This document shows, piece by piece, positions 37,425-49,849 of a stretch of DNA of 64,000 nucleotides. Within the stretch, counting starts at the first letter, position 1. Each line of letters starts with the position of its first letter. Under the pieces are notes generated by a model. That model worked only from the letters and a program-made list of their open reading frames with translations. It was not told the origin of the DNA and ran no database searches. Source of the stretch: Glossina fuscipes (taxonomy: Eukaryota; Arthropoda; Insecta; Diptera; Glossinidae); the NCBI RefSeq assembly GCF_014805625.2, contig NW_023998414.1, positions 31,994,437 to 32,058,436 of the forward strand, in the 5' to 3' direction. Both the position numbers and the translations under genes were made by a program.

Positions 37425-37575
37425 GCTCGACAGAGCGTCGCCATACAAATTGTTTTCAATGGGTCTCGTTCTTGGGCCAAAACATCTCAGTGGTTTTCAT
37501 TCAACATATTTGCAAGAATTGCGTTGAACAGACAGAGAGATGGACTGTTGGACACACAACCATAGATCGATTCAT
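37425..37575 (+). repeat. Dispersed repeat B-like fragment
   Basis: It has 'ggccaaaacatctcagtgg', 'ttgcgttgaacagacagag' and a GACTGTTGGACAC block, in the order seen in unit 1 at 12210-12380. It sits exactly between the RT remnant and the mariner remnant, so it probably inserted into, or replaced the end of, one of them. Confidence 0.5.
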
Positions 37576-37874
37576 AAATAAAAAAGTGAAATAAGAAAGC
37601 AAGAAACAAGAGAATGAGAAAATAATAAAAATAACTAAACTATTTCAAGTGTTGCTCCAAGTCCTACACCAAGTCGGTTAGGGCATAAGTACCGTTCAAC
37701 ATGGGCTCGAAAAGGGTATGAATTTTGTCGGTGCTGTATTGATTTTAACCGAGATCATATGAACGCTACGTTACTGAACAAAGTGGACGCCCAAGAGAGG
37801 TTAACATGCCAGAAAATACCAACGAAACTTGTGAAAATTATGTTCGCATGAAAAAGTGAAATAACGCAGATCCT

Positions 37875-38205
37875 AAATATGTTAAACTCACTGTGGAATA
37901 CCAAGCATCATGTCGACGGTATGCATTGACGTTGGAATTGCTGCCCCATTCACAGTGTTTTTTAGACCTGCCTCTCACAGACTATTATCTTAATCAATAA
38001 ATCTGAGATGGAAACTGTTTGGGGAAAACGATTTGGATCGAGTGGTAAAATTATTGCGAAAATCAAAGCATATTTTAAAGGTATTGTCAAATCTTTCTAT
38101 AGAAGACATATCGAAATATTGCCTCAATTTTCAAGGAGTGAGTATCACTCAATAAAGTCGAATTTTACAAAATAACATTTTCTTCTTAATTAGTCGGAGG
38201 GCTTA
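37875..38205 (+). pseudogene. mariner transposase C-terminal remnant
   Basis: A frame starting near 37875 ends in LELLPHSQCFLDLPLTDYYL, a decayed version of the LLPHPPYSPDLAPSDYxLF block that carries the third catalytic Asp (kept in TDYY at 37980-37982). After a stop and +1 shift, a frame from 37996 gives WGKRFGSSGKIIAKIKAYF, then KSFYRRHIEILP. This follows mariner C-termini: KxFGSNEExIAExEAYF, then KxFYxxGIxxLxxRW. The final 40 bases resemble the stop-codon region of mariner. Everything before the third Asp is missing or unrecognisable (37640-37870). No terminal repeat was identified; a (TA)n tract follows at about 38207. Confidence 0.8.
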
Positions 38206-39618
38206 TCATATATATATATACATCATTATTCAATTGCTTGCATTATATATTATTATTATTTAATTATTATTTAATTGTTTGTAATTAATTTATTTTTTTA
38301 TTTTTTTTTTATTTTTATCTATATAACTCCTTAAAAGTTTCTTTACCTATTTAATTGTTGGCGGAAATAATAAATAATTAATGTTTAAAAAAAAAAAAAA
38401 AAAAAACAAATACTTGTTGACGTGCGTAATTTATTCATAATATTTATTAAAAATGCATTCATAATTAAAGAACCGGTCGTTTGTTGTGAAACAACATTGT
38501 ATCCGACTTATTCTATCATTTGATTTGTAATCAACTCGAAGACAACATTTAATAACATTTATACAATTAATAGACGAATCTCAGGCTACATATCTACCGA
38601 CCTATTTACATCTAAATAGAATCTATTTATCGATTCGTTCATAATAACTAGGTTCACTTAATACACAACAAAATCAAATTTATAGAATCCCGTTGGCTTA
38701 TATCCGTTTCTACTCCTATCAAGCGTGGGTGTCATGCCCTCACACGTTCTTCTCTCCTCAAACGTCAAAAATAATTAGAACTTAGCTGAACCACACAGCA
38801 AATTATGTTCGGCTATGATCGAATATTTTATGTCCGTTATGTCCGCCATCTTTTTCCTAAAAAATATAAATGTTGTTGCGCTATAACATGGGTTGCGTGT
38901 GGCTAATTTTTGGCTACAAAAAGAGTTCCAGCAATCGACTATGAATGAACAAACCAACAAGTGCGTATGCACTAGAGCCTAGACCCACGAGGGATATAAT
39001 CAATTTTCTTAATTTTTTTTTTTTCTTTTTTTTAGGTTATTATGAAGAATCGATCTCATTTTAGATATGAAGGAATTTAAATGATTAACACGAATAATAA
39101 CGATATGAAGTCAACTCGATACTTGTCCTGGGAGGGACAAATTTCAATCAAATTATTTGTTTTTATTTTTCTGTTATGTATGTTAAAAAATTTCTTCATA
39201 TTACGCTAATAACATTCGCATTCAAAATTATAATTACTTTCGATTATCTCTGACCCATTTTAACATTACATTTACGTTAAGTCGCAATCATTCAATTGAG
39301 CTAATAATGGCAAAAAGCCCAAAAAAAAAAAAAAAAAAAAAATTTTAATTTGAATTTGAATTGTTTGACAACTGCATAAATTTTCCAATTGCATGAATTT
39401 CCATACAAATTATTGTACAAAGCAGACGATATTAGATTTGGTTACGTTCGTAACGTATTGCGTATACGAATTTTTGTGTGTAATGTGCGTATGCCATTTA
39501 TACACTTAAGCAGTAAAAAGGCAATTTTGAAGCCTTTCATACGCGATTTGAATAAATCAAGCAATTTTCAAATTCAAAGGCAAAGAAATCCCCATTACAT
39601 AGCATAGGGCAACTAGCT

Positions 39619-39660
39619 TATGAACGTATGAACGTATGAACGTATGAATGTATGAATGTG
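39619..39660. repeat. 8-bp minisatellite (TATGAACG)n
   Basis: Five units: three TATGAACG followed by two TATGAATG. The last two share one C-to-T change, showing that the array grew after the mutation. Confidence 0.9.
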
Positions 39661-39784
39661 TCGTATATGGCCCATATAAAATGAACCCTTTCGTACGTAG
39701 CAGTAGAGCGACAGTTTAAATTTCTACCCTATGTCGCCGTTTTCATATCCTTTCCATGTTAAAATTCATTTTGGGAATTGCTTA

Positions 39785-39869
39785 CATATATATATATATA
39801 TATACGATACATACATACATACATACGTACATACATACGTTGGAGTGTGTGTGTGTGTGTGTGTGTGTG
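39785..39869. repeat. Compound (TA)-(CATA)-(GT) microsatellite
   Basis: TA run, then CATAC array with CGTAC variants, then about 26 bases of GT. Confidence 0.9.
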
Positions 39870-41267
39870 GAATGCCTATAAAATTAAAATTTTAAATTTG
39901 ATTCTATTTGAAAGAAATTTTATTTTGAGTGTGAAACTGTTTGTATGAGCTTTTCATGGGTTAACACCCATTTTGTTATATGTATTATGTGAATTTGAAA
40001 CCCTTTACCATTTATTATATATATATATATATATATATCCACTTTTATGTAGACAATAAATGTGTTCAAAAATTTTCTAATATTGAAAAAGGCAAACGTC
40101 AGTTTAATTTTAGTTGAAATCACTTTTTTCATTTGATGTCATTGTTTATTTTTGCGGATAGGCAGGGTTTATGCTAAGCAATGTGATTTCGAGAATGACA
40201 AAATTTTTAGAAATTTTCATTTTTCATTATCAAATCATTGGATTTTTGATGAGAATTTCTGAACTGAAAGACTTTCGTATTTAAGGTAAACATTAATACT
40301 CCATTTTCCCAAGCCAAGAGCTAGACCTAGTTACTTATCGTTACCGATTTTTTATTATTATTCTTTGAAATGCCGCTCGTTGAAACTTCGTCTATCTGAG
40401 CAGATTGGAAAAACATTAAGTAGTTAGTTGCAATCCATGATATTTACGAAAAAAAAAAAGGAAAGAATTTTAAGAAAGTAGACTTGTTGTTTGGCCATCT
40501 TATATAACGACAGTTAATGAAAAACTAACATTTTTATATTAGTTACTTGAGATAATTTGCCTAAGGTGAATAAAACTTCTTTACTTGATTGTTTTGTTGC
40601 TGTTTTTTTTTCTTTTTCTTTTTTTTTTTTTGCCTTTAAACAACAATAATAGAAAAAAAGCACTATTAAAATGTTAGTTAAGGCCATTTGTGATAATTTC
40701 ATTTAAAGACAAGCCGACATCAATCACTTTGACTTTTTATTTCCTCACTTGGAGCTTCTGTAAATTTTTGTATCAAAAAAAGTCTTCTTTTTTAAAAAAG
40801 TGAGAACTCATTCCATACTGTTCGGTAAGTAAATGTGCAAAATTTATAGTGTTATTATTGTTGCTGTTGTTTTTATTGTTGTTGCCTATAAAGATACAAG
40901 TATTCGTCGATTTCATCTGAACAGCATAATGTTGTGTCTGAATAAAACATCATCGGCAGCAGCAAACAAACACATAAGTTTAACAATGTATAGAAGAAGT
41001 ACTGACATTAAGATGACCAGACAATAATTTCAATTTGTGATCGGTAAATGGCTAAGCAAGGCACACAAAAGAAGCCGCGCCAGCCTGACTTGCTCTCTCT
41101 CTCTCAATGAATAAGCAAATTATTTTCCACACTATAAATGCCATACAAAGCAACAATAACAACAACAACAACAACATATTTCAATGTATTATTTAATTTC
41201 ATCTATAAATAACAAGAAATGTTTACATTATTCATACATCAACCCAACCAATAATTGTCGGGATCAC

Positions 41268-42060
41268 GTTTTTTTTTTTTTTTTTTTTTTTTTGCAAAAT
41301 AGGTCTTTATTCAGCGACAAGGATCTCCTCCGATCGAGGATAATACTAGGACAACCCAATAGTTCTGTCAAAGTTTCAGTGCTTTTTTTTATGGAAAGAT
41401 TTTACAAAACCCCGGTCAGGCGTCAGTTTCCGCAACGATCTCATCATTTGAGCAGTTTCCGCGGTATGTCCTTTTGTGATCCCGAACAGGTCGTGGCCTA
41501 GAATACGATACGTGTCAGCAATTCAAACTTCAGCTTGTACAATTCTTCCGGTATAGCGATCGAGTTGTGACATCATGCTTTTGTTCCATCTCGAGCAAAT
41601 GCAAAGGCGTCCGCTCTTATCTCTTTAAAATTTTCATGCGAAATAGTTGGTATACTGTCTTTTGTATTCTTCCCAAGGTCAGCTAACTCTTTTCTGCTGT
41701 GGTTAATAATTTTCAAGGTGTGTTCTAATATTTTCGGATGTAAATACATCTTCTGGCCGTCCAATCTTTTCAGCATCATCAGTGTCGGAAAGATCTCGTT
41801 TCAGAAATCCATCAGACAACCATCAGCAGACTAATGGTTTCGACAGAGTAACAGTTGCTGTTAAACTTGTCAAGGTCGCCTTGATTTTTGAGATCTTTTT
41901 TCCTGTTAATCCTGGCAATTTCGGATTTTAGGGTTATCTTGCGGGTAACAAAAGTAGCATGTCATTGAAAGCGTTGCAACTCGAAGTTTTGACCGTCGCC
42001 GCGTGTTACGCAAGTGTTTGAAGGCTTCCAGTTAGGAATTCGACCGCCAATCGCTCTTTC
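41268..42060 (-). pseudogene. Unidentified retrosequence with AATAAA and poly(A)
   Basis: On the minus strand the unit ends with AATAAAGACCTATTTTGC followed by about 24 A (plus-strand poly(T) at 41270-41293). That is a polyadenylation signal about 16 bases before a poly(A) tail. Upstream are several overlapping open pieces in different frames: 41573-41779 with a helical KEIRADAFAFARDGTKA stretch, then ELYKLKFELLTRIVF, and further up KSEIARINRKKDL. The frames look like one protein broken by shifts, with acidic and Lys-rich helices. I recognise no family with confidence. A retroposed copy of a host mRNA or the 3' end of a non-LTR element would both fit. The 5' end and target-site duplication were not found. 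Confidence 0.5.
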
Positions 42061-42064
42061 TGAA

Positions 42065-43840
42065 GCTTTGATAGCCTAAACCCAATTTCCTTTGACAAAA
42101 GGTAAACGTAAGTGAAAATGCTATTCAAAACAAGCGTAACTGTAGCAATCTTAAAAGTGCGAATATTAAAGCTTTATACGGCTGAGATCACAAACTTACA
42201 CTTTTGTTTCCATACAACGAGAATATCCGTATGTGTAACCAGAGAAGATGTTTTCAAAAAGTTTCACAATACAAATCATCGATCGCATCGCTTCATCATC
42301 TACATAGAGACCTGTAGCAAACACAAGCAAATTAACTCACAATAAGAGATGCATCACTCAATTCTTGTTTCCATGATTTCTGTACCCCTCTTCGCTCGGA
42401 AGATTCCGTGGCACACACACGGACTTATATGGCCAGTGTGAACTCTGTCGCGATGTTGGCCGCCACTTCGCTTAATCTATATATAATTCATAATGATGTG
42501 AGGCTAGAGCGAAACTTCTTCTCCTCGATGTTGTCGTATATAACACAGACTAGACGTGTTAATGAGAGCATCAGGGGTTTATTCGATTTTCATATACACA
42601 GTGAAGAAATATTATGGTTTAACCTTAAGAAGAAATCATAAAGTGATTCGTTTTTCGTTTCTACCAGAGCAATGAACCCCTTTTGTTGACCACGAAACTA
42701 ACAAGAGTGATAAGGAAACATTTAAGATCGTTATCTCGCTTTAAGCATATCGCCAAATAAACGGGCGTGATTGTGTCGATTCCGCCGTTTATGTAAATCC
42801 TCTTTAGGGAGCCTGTATGTATGTGGCGCATGTTGTATGTGTTGTAAGCTTCTCGCAATGCGTAAATTGTCCTTGTAACTACCATAAAAATCCTTTGTCT
42901 AACGTGTTGTTGTCAATAATTTTTAGCGAAATAATGAAAAAGTGATCATGTTTGGTTGAGGTTATATTGTGCTACAATTTTTTTTTCTCCCCCTTTATTC
43001 CCTATTAATAAGAAAAGCATTAAATTGGCGTAGAACGTAATTTTTTAAGCTAACGCTGATGACTGTTAACGGAATCAAATATATCTTAAGTCACAATCAA
43101 AGCGTCATTTCTGTCTTCCTTGTGAGAATCAAATAAAGAAGAATTCGAAAAGAACCCGTAAGCGTATAGATCTTAGGTTAGACCTCTGTCAGCACATCTG
43201 TGCGTTCATGCGCGTCCACTGAACATCAATAGGAGATAGGCCTCACAATATGTTATTGTCAGTAACGAAGACAAGACTAGGCAGTTTTACTAACACACAT
43301 CTATCTATATACATTGTCTGTAGTAGTAAAATAATGAAAATATTGTTTTATAGTTTTTTTTATACTTCTGTAGAATGTTTCAGCGCATTTTTTTTTGTTT
43401 TTTTTTTTTTTTTTTTTTGTTTTTTTTTGTCTTCCACTCGCTGATTGTATATGGATAAGCTCATACACCGTTCAAGCGATATCTATCCAAGATATCTTTT
43501 AAATGCATTTGCGACACACTTGTTCAGTCTTCGCACTGATCTTTAATTAAAAATAAAAATAAAAAAAAAGCAATATCTTCAATGTGTGCATATATAAGTT
43601 TACATGCGGTATATAGGAGCATGAATAAAAAGCCATATATCATGCTTTACGCGAAGTGTGTGAGTGTATGTCACAATAATTAATTTTGTTTAATGAATAA
43701 AAAAATTTTAATTAATGATCTTTTTTGTAAAAGCAAAATTAATTAAAACATTATTATATAGCTAAGTAAACGAAGAGAAGTAAATTCAGTCTCTTAAAAA
43801 GTATTACCAACTTCGTCGACGAGTTAACACTACTTTTTTA
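42065..43840. other. No gene confirmed
   Basis: The first 850 bases have fewer homopolymers and several medium frames (for example 42112-42345, 42408-42641 plus; 42661-42885 minus), none with a recognised domain. They could be an older continuation of the retrosequence to the left. The rest has a poly(T) near 43387-43428. Confidence 0.4.
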
Positions 43841-43844
43841 AATG

Positions 43845-44120
43845 CCAATACACTCTACTCTCTTATAACACACAATTCATTTGTACCGTGAATTCGTTAT
43901 ATGGAGGCCATGATAAATGCATTTAGCTCAGGATATGCGTTCGATAAGAAATCGCTTCGAGACAAACACCGAACATTAAGAACTCGGTTTATATTATATT
44001 ATATTATATATCGTCTTGCATGTAAATCATTGTTGACTGTTATAGAGGCCGCGTTATAAGAGATCCCAAATTAATACGTATTATATGAACTTGTACCGTG
44101 TTATAAAGGATCTCAGGTCA
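43845..44120. mobile_element. Candidate MITE with TTATAAC-rich ends
   Basis: Left end: CTTATAACACACAATTC ... GTACCGTG ... TTCGTTATATGGAGG. Right end, read on the minus strand: TTTATAACACGGTAC ... GATCTCTTATAACGCGGCC, CTCTATAAC. Both ends carry repeated TATAAC words and a GGTAC/GTACCG word in inverted orientation about 250 bases apart. TTATAACG-rich termini are typical of pogo/Tigger-type elements. No TA duplication was resolved, so boundaries are approximate. Confidence 0.4.
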
Positions 44121-45574
44121 CAAATAATGATAACATATAACAAAGCAATGCTCTATTGTTTGCTCATATTTATGGTAACTTGGTGATAACTAACTAACTG
44201 AGGAATGACCCATGAATGTTAACAATAAAAATTTAATACAGCGAATAAATGCATTCAGAGATAAAATATTTAAAGCACTGTGTTGTTCAAATTCTTGTAC
44301 GAAGAATGCATTATAAGGAGAAGGAGGAGAGGAGCGTTACAGAAGAACTGTTTTGCACAATCTGGAGAAATCGGTTATAAAGAACCGCGACTTGACTGCA
44401 AATCAAAATCTTCGTATTATTAAATATCCGCCGCAGATGTAAAAACGTTAGACGTTGCGCCGTGAAAATAAGTAAATTTTCCCCCAACATAGGATTGAGT
44501 TTTTGCAGGAGCAAATGAAAAGTAGGCTTAGTTGCATTCACTCAATAAATGCTCAGTATTACCAAGCACGAGGAAAAAAAAAAAAGAATTCTCCCATATT
44601 CCGGCAAAATTCAAACAATTATGGATCGACTCACTCGTCATATGTCCATACGTTTTTCACTAGCCTTTCAAATACGTGCTGAATAGTAGTCTTCTGTAAA
44701 AACAATTTTGTCGATCGAATTGCTACGCACTAAGTAATCACTATTAAAAGATAACGTTTTCTGGTTTCCAATTTTCAATCATCTAATAGCAAGCGATGAA
44801 AACAATATCCGAGAATATTCCATGTTTGGAGCAATTTGCAAAGAAATTCCCCTACATATCACAGTCTATATGAGCGTTCTTGTTGAAACAGATGAAAACT
44901 ACTCAGCGTGTTTCATGGGAAAATAGGAGGTATATCTGACATTACGACCAGGATAGACTCTCGTCTATTTGAAATACTATTGTATAAGATTGACTCAAAA
45001 AAAAAACCCAGAAGTTCATTGAAATATCTATGTATATATATATATATATATATACAAAATCATAATTTTATTTTTCAATTTTATTTTCTACTAAAACTCA
45101 ATACATTTTAGATGATATGCTGTAAAAAACAAATATTTTAAAAAAAATTACATTGAGTTAAACTGCATCTGCAATGGCTCGCTTTAAGAATCAAGCAGAC
45201 TTTTGGCTACTAATGTTTGCTATTACCGCCTTACACAGTACAGTTGACATTGTGTCCTTGTCTTGGCACTAAAGATCAAACGTTGTACTTAACCTATACT
45301 CATCCTTTAATGATAAGTCACACTAACGTAACAGTTAAACATTCGAAGCGCCCAATAAACGCAACCTCGTAAGGAGAACAGAAAAAAAAAAACAAATGGT
45401 ATAAAAAATGTAATTCTTTGATGCAATCTGTTTGAAGACAGGCGCATGCACGTGTCGTTAGTCCACTCTCTAATTGTCTCTTGTTGATTTTAAAAATTAA
45501 GACCAAATAAAACTTTATAGCCATCAAGCATCGACCAAATTATATCCTTCCGTCTTTTCATATATGTACATATG

Positions 45575-45575
<1 letters not shown>

Positions 45576-45626
<51 letters not shown>

Positions 45627-45664
45627 TGTTTGTGTGTGTGTGTGTGTGTGTGCGTATGTGTGTA
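45576..45664. repeat. (GT)n microsatellite, about 89 bases
   Basis: The longest dinucleotide array in the window, interrupted only by TTTGTGTTTG and GCGTATG variants. Confidence 0.97.
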
Positions 45665-46423
45665 GATTTTCAAAGGAAAAGTCAACATATTCATTCACTG
45701 GCGTCTCATGCTAGCATTAAAAACGCAATTTACGCTCGTTAACGTTGTCTATGCTGCCTATGCTTGGTGCTTGCACGCTTGTAAAAAAAAAAAAAAAAAA
45801 ACAGTTATTCATTATTTTCCATGCGTGCTTTCGCATAATGGGGGATGTATATATATATATATATGCGTAAATATTTTAAAATCTTACTTTTCAATTGAAC
45901 GTAATCAAGTCGTTCTCATTAGTAGTATTTGATAATTTATTAACGTCAACAAAAGCCGCCCCCTAAGGCCACAAAATGAGAAACACTGTCAATGTAATAT
46001 ATATCACATCAATGCTCTAACACCCACATACTCGGGAAACCCCCCCCCCCAAAACATCATCCTTTTTCAACGATTCAGTCAAATAGAAGCACATCCTTGT
46101 GTTGATTTAATTTTATAGGTCTTTGTGTGAGTCCCGTTATTTCTTTCTCTCATATAAATATTGTTTTTTTGAAAACCATGCAAAATTCTCTCGATTAGAC
46201 ACAATTTGATCATTTTTAAGTAGCCATCGAAGCGGATGCACTTTAATTTTGTTGTCATTAGTCGCAGACGATTGCAACATAAGTTATATTTGATAACACG
46301 TTTGTTTGCATTGCGTCAGATTACGTTTCTCATTTTGGTTTTAACAATCATCACTAATATGTCAACGGTCACGTGACTTTCGTTAGCGACTATTTGAAAT
46401 AATGTTGTGAAGTTTAAAATTTC

Positions 46424-46474
46424 AAAAAAAAAAAAAAAAAAAAAACAGAGCAGAAGCAGAAGCAGAAGCAGAAG
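46424..46474. repeat. poly(A) followed by (AGAAGC)n
   Basis: Twenty-two A, then CAGAG, then four CAGAAG units; all purine except one C per unit. Confidence 0.9.
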
Positions 46475-49400
46475 ACTAATAAACTATATTCATGTTTCAA
46501 AGGGAATAAATAAAATGGGGAATCATTAACCGGGTATTTCAAATGCTTTCTATACTGAAACTGTTAAGGGATTAAAGTGAAGCACTTGTGTTGGGGGTAA
46601 GAAATAATATGAAATCAAGACATGTTACACAATGTTTGTTGAAATTCATTGCAAACAATTCTTCACTTTTCTAAATCTTAACATAGATCTTCATATAGCG
46701 CAACGGTAGCATATTCAGATTATTGTTACTCTACTTAAAGCATAAGTAAGTGGAAGTCTTTGAAAATGAACCTTCTCTGAATTTAAAGGATTGGCTCATT
46801 TCAAAACAATCAAACCCTGGCTACTTGACAGCTATGCCGAAGAATCATAAAGAGTGACGTTGGCGCTAATCATGAAAACTTTCTACCACAATAGCTCCCA
46901 TCAGTTCATCAGTTCTTTTGTGAAATTTTGAACCCTAAATATCGAATGTAACTAAAACGTGAACGCTCGTCCTCTTCTCCTATGCCAGAATTTCATTAAT
47001 TTTTAAATTTTTCATTTTTTTTTTTTTATTTTTTTTTTTTATTTTTTTTTTTTTCTTTTTGAACATATACATATAAATACAATTTTAAATATATTTTTAT
47101 TAATGGAATGCTTAGTTGTGAAACAAGTTACTACGACGACAATAATTCGTCATATTGTGCAATTTTCCAACACTTGTTCTTTGGATTTTATCACCTGATT
47201 ATAGCAGTGATCATTTTCATTATAATATATCCCCAGCCAGAGCATATGTGAACATCAGTTATAACATACTATCAATGAATGAATCATCTAATATCCTAAA
47301 TAATTAAAAGTAATGAAAAAGTTTTTAATAAATTTTTCATTTCTTACCTTGAACGACCAATTTTTATATCTTATAAGTACATGTAAATGCTTTTTTTTTA
47401 TTTGATTTTCTTCTAGGAGAACAACTAATTCAATGGGTATCCGGAAATCCACAAAAGAAGCCACGATCAATTTAATAGATTGGCGGTAAAAATCTGTCAT
47501 ATTTTACTAACTGCAGGAATAATTGTACCTACGGTACAATATGTCATGTAAAGTCTTAATGCATAGCGTAGCTCTTAGCTCTTGTAGAATAAAAGCGGAC
47601 TATTTTTAGTATCGTTCATCATTTAATGGCGAAAGTGCAAAGTAAAGAAAATGCAATTTTAAGTATAGATAGCCTTTGGTACAATTTCCAGACAGAAAGT
47701 AACGCATCGCTTGCTTTCAAAAACTTATATGACACAGTCGTAGCTAAAGTTGTAAATGCTGTGACTGCGTTGCTGAATTTCCTTCCAAAGATTTCAGCCT
47801 CACAGTAGAACATCGATCTTGACGATAACTGGTCATTTTGCGGCCCATTTTGGAGCGTAGCCCAAACACTTTGCAATTGCAAAAGAATTCGACTACTAAC
47901 GAACACATCAAACATCTTTGCAATATGACGGAAATATCCCGCCAATCAAACAAAGCCTTTCTGAACAATTCCTTTCTAAAATGGACCCGATAGCCGAATA
48001 GTTGTCATTAAACATCAACAAAAAAAAAAAAAAAAAAAAAAAACTATAAAAAATAATAAAAATTATATTGTAGGAGAAGAAGAATGAAAAGGGATTTCGC
48101 TTAAAGCTATCATCTTGATTGTGATGCTTTTTATGGAAGACGATGATATCGATGATGTTTAATATAATGGATGCTGACGATGACAATCTTATCGATCAAG
48201 GTGATGTCGCATTACGCTATTATATAATAATAGCTTTTTGAGTTTTTGCTTTAACTTGTGTTTTCAACAATAAATCAACTGTTCAGTATGTACATATATA
48301 GTTAATCTAATAGATAATTCTTCAAGCACTTGGCGTGTAAAAACCACTCCATATTTAACTAAATTTTGATCTTTTTTTTTTTTTTTTTGATTACTGCACT
48401 TTCAGGTTGCTGGTTACTTATTTTTACCCCATAGCTATGCCTAAGGAATTAATATTTCTTCTTATTGAAATAATTTCTGGATCAGTTTGGTGTCCGTGTG
48501 TCGTTTGCAGAATCCTAAAGCTTGGTGTATACATATTTTAATTCGATGCCACAGATCAAGTATAATATTGTAATGAGAATAGTACGCCTCCAGTAATGGC
48601 GAGAACACTTCAATGCGGGAATGTCCACGAGCTAAACTTTGTGATTAACTAATAAAATAAATGATAGATAATTTGTGCCTAATCTTATAAGATAGAGTAT
48701 ATGAAAGTATATCCCCTTTCCATTATCCGTCCATCCACTCTCACTCACTTTACTCCATTCCCACCGCAGATCATATATTTAACTTTTTAAACTGCTCTGT
48801 TTGTCTTACTAGCATCCGGCTGCGGTCCGCAAACTATTGATTGGATAATCATGCGTTGGTGAATGCTATGCAAATTGTACGATTTGCGTTTATCATCATG
48901 TCTTCTCTGTTCGTTCTAAGGTCATGTATCATTTGGTTCGTATTGCTCTTTCACTGTCTTTTATTTTCAAGACAAAGTATAAAAATTGAATTTTTTTTTT
49001 TTTTTTTGTTTTTTTTTTTTGTTTACATCGTTTTATAGGCAAAGATAATATTTTTTATGATTCGGCAGTAAGGAAGAGAAAAGAGAGAAAATAAGTTAAT
49101 GAATTTTCTTAATGTGCGATAAATAAACAAAACGGAAGTCCATTACACGCTTTTAAGTCCCCCGCAAACTTAAACGGTCATAAATCTCGTTAGAACGACA
49201 AAAACACTGCACACAAAAGTGTCGCATCATAAAGTACGAATGAGAAGATGCAAAAAAAAAAAGCAAAAAAAAAAAACAAAAACAAGCTCTTGAATTTTTT
49301 ATGAAGTTGTTTTAATGCGAAAAGAACAGCAATTGGAAAACGGCATCCAGAACAACAGCAAACTAAATTTATTGATAAACGAGAACATTTAAATACGTAG

Positions 49401-49776
49401 CATATATTTTATTTATTTATTTTTTATTTTTTTTATTTTTTTTATATTTTTTTTTTTTTGTCAAAAGTAAACATTGTCAACATACCAGTGAAGTATGCAG
49501 AGCATAAACATTGCAAATAAAAAAAAAGAATAACAGAATACACAAACGTGGTCACATGGACGCATACAAAGAAACGTACGCCTGAATAACAATTATTGAA
49601 TAAAAATGAATTTTCTGTTTTTCCTTTCTGGCTGATGCTTGTTATTTAAATAAAAGCACACACTAGGGAGAAAAATCTATCCATGGTAATGATGTGTGTA
49701 CGCTACTGCTCTTCTATTGTATTCGAATAAAGGAACAAAAAAAAAAAAATCGCATTCACATTCAATAGCAACATAG

Positions 49777-49849
49777 ATGAAGGAGAAGGAGCAGAAGCAG
49801 GCGAAGGAGAGGAAGCAGTGAGAATAAGAAGTAGAAGAATATGGGAGAC
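49777..49849. repeat. Purine-rich GAAGGAG/GCAGAAG tract
   Basis: About 70 bases almost without pyrimidines (isolated C or T only), built from degenerate AAGGAG and AGCAG words. The minus-strand Ser-Pro-rich frame is its shadow. Confidence 0.85.

Larger units (their letters stand above)
38210..41265. other. No gene seen; poly(A) and microsatellites
   Basis: Poly(A) at about 38385-38406 and 39320-39342, an 8-bp minisatellite, a compound TA/CATA/GT tract, (TA)n at about 40016-40038, poly(T) near 40610-40631 and (CAA)n at about 41155-41177. No recognised coding content. Confidence 0.6.

Noticed and set aside
42661..42885. 74-codon minus frame in relatively complex DNA
   Set aside because: Looked protein-like but I could not match it to any family; kept only as a remark in the surrounding stretch.
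47619..47968. Overlapping frames on both strands, including a 108-codon minus frame
   Set aside because: No domain recognised on either strand; frames of both directions overlap, so neither has independent support.
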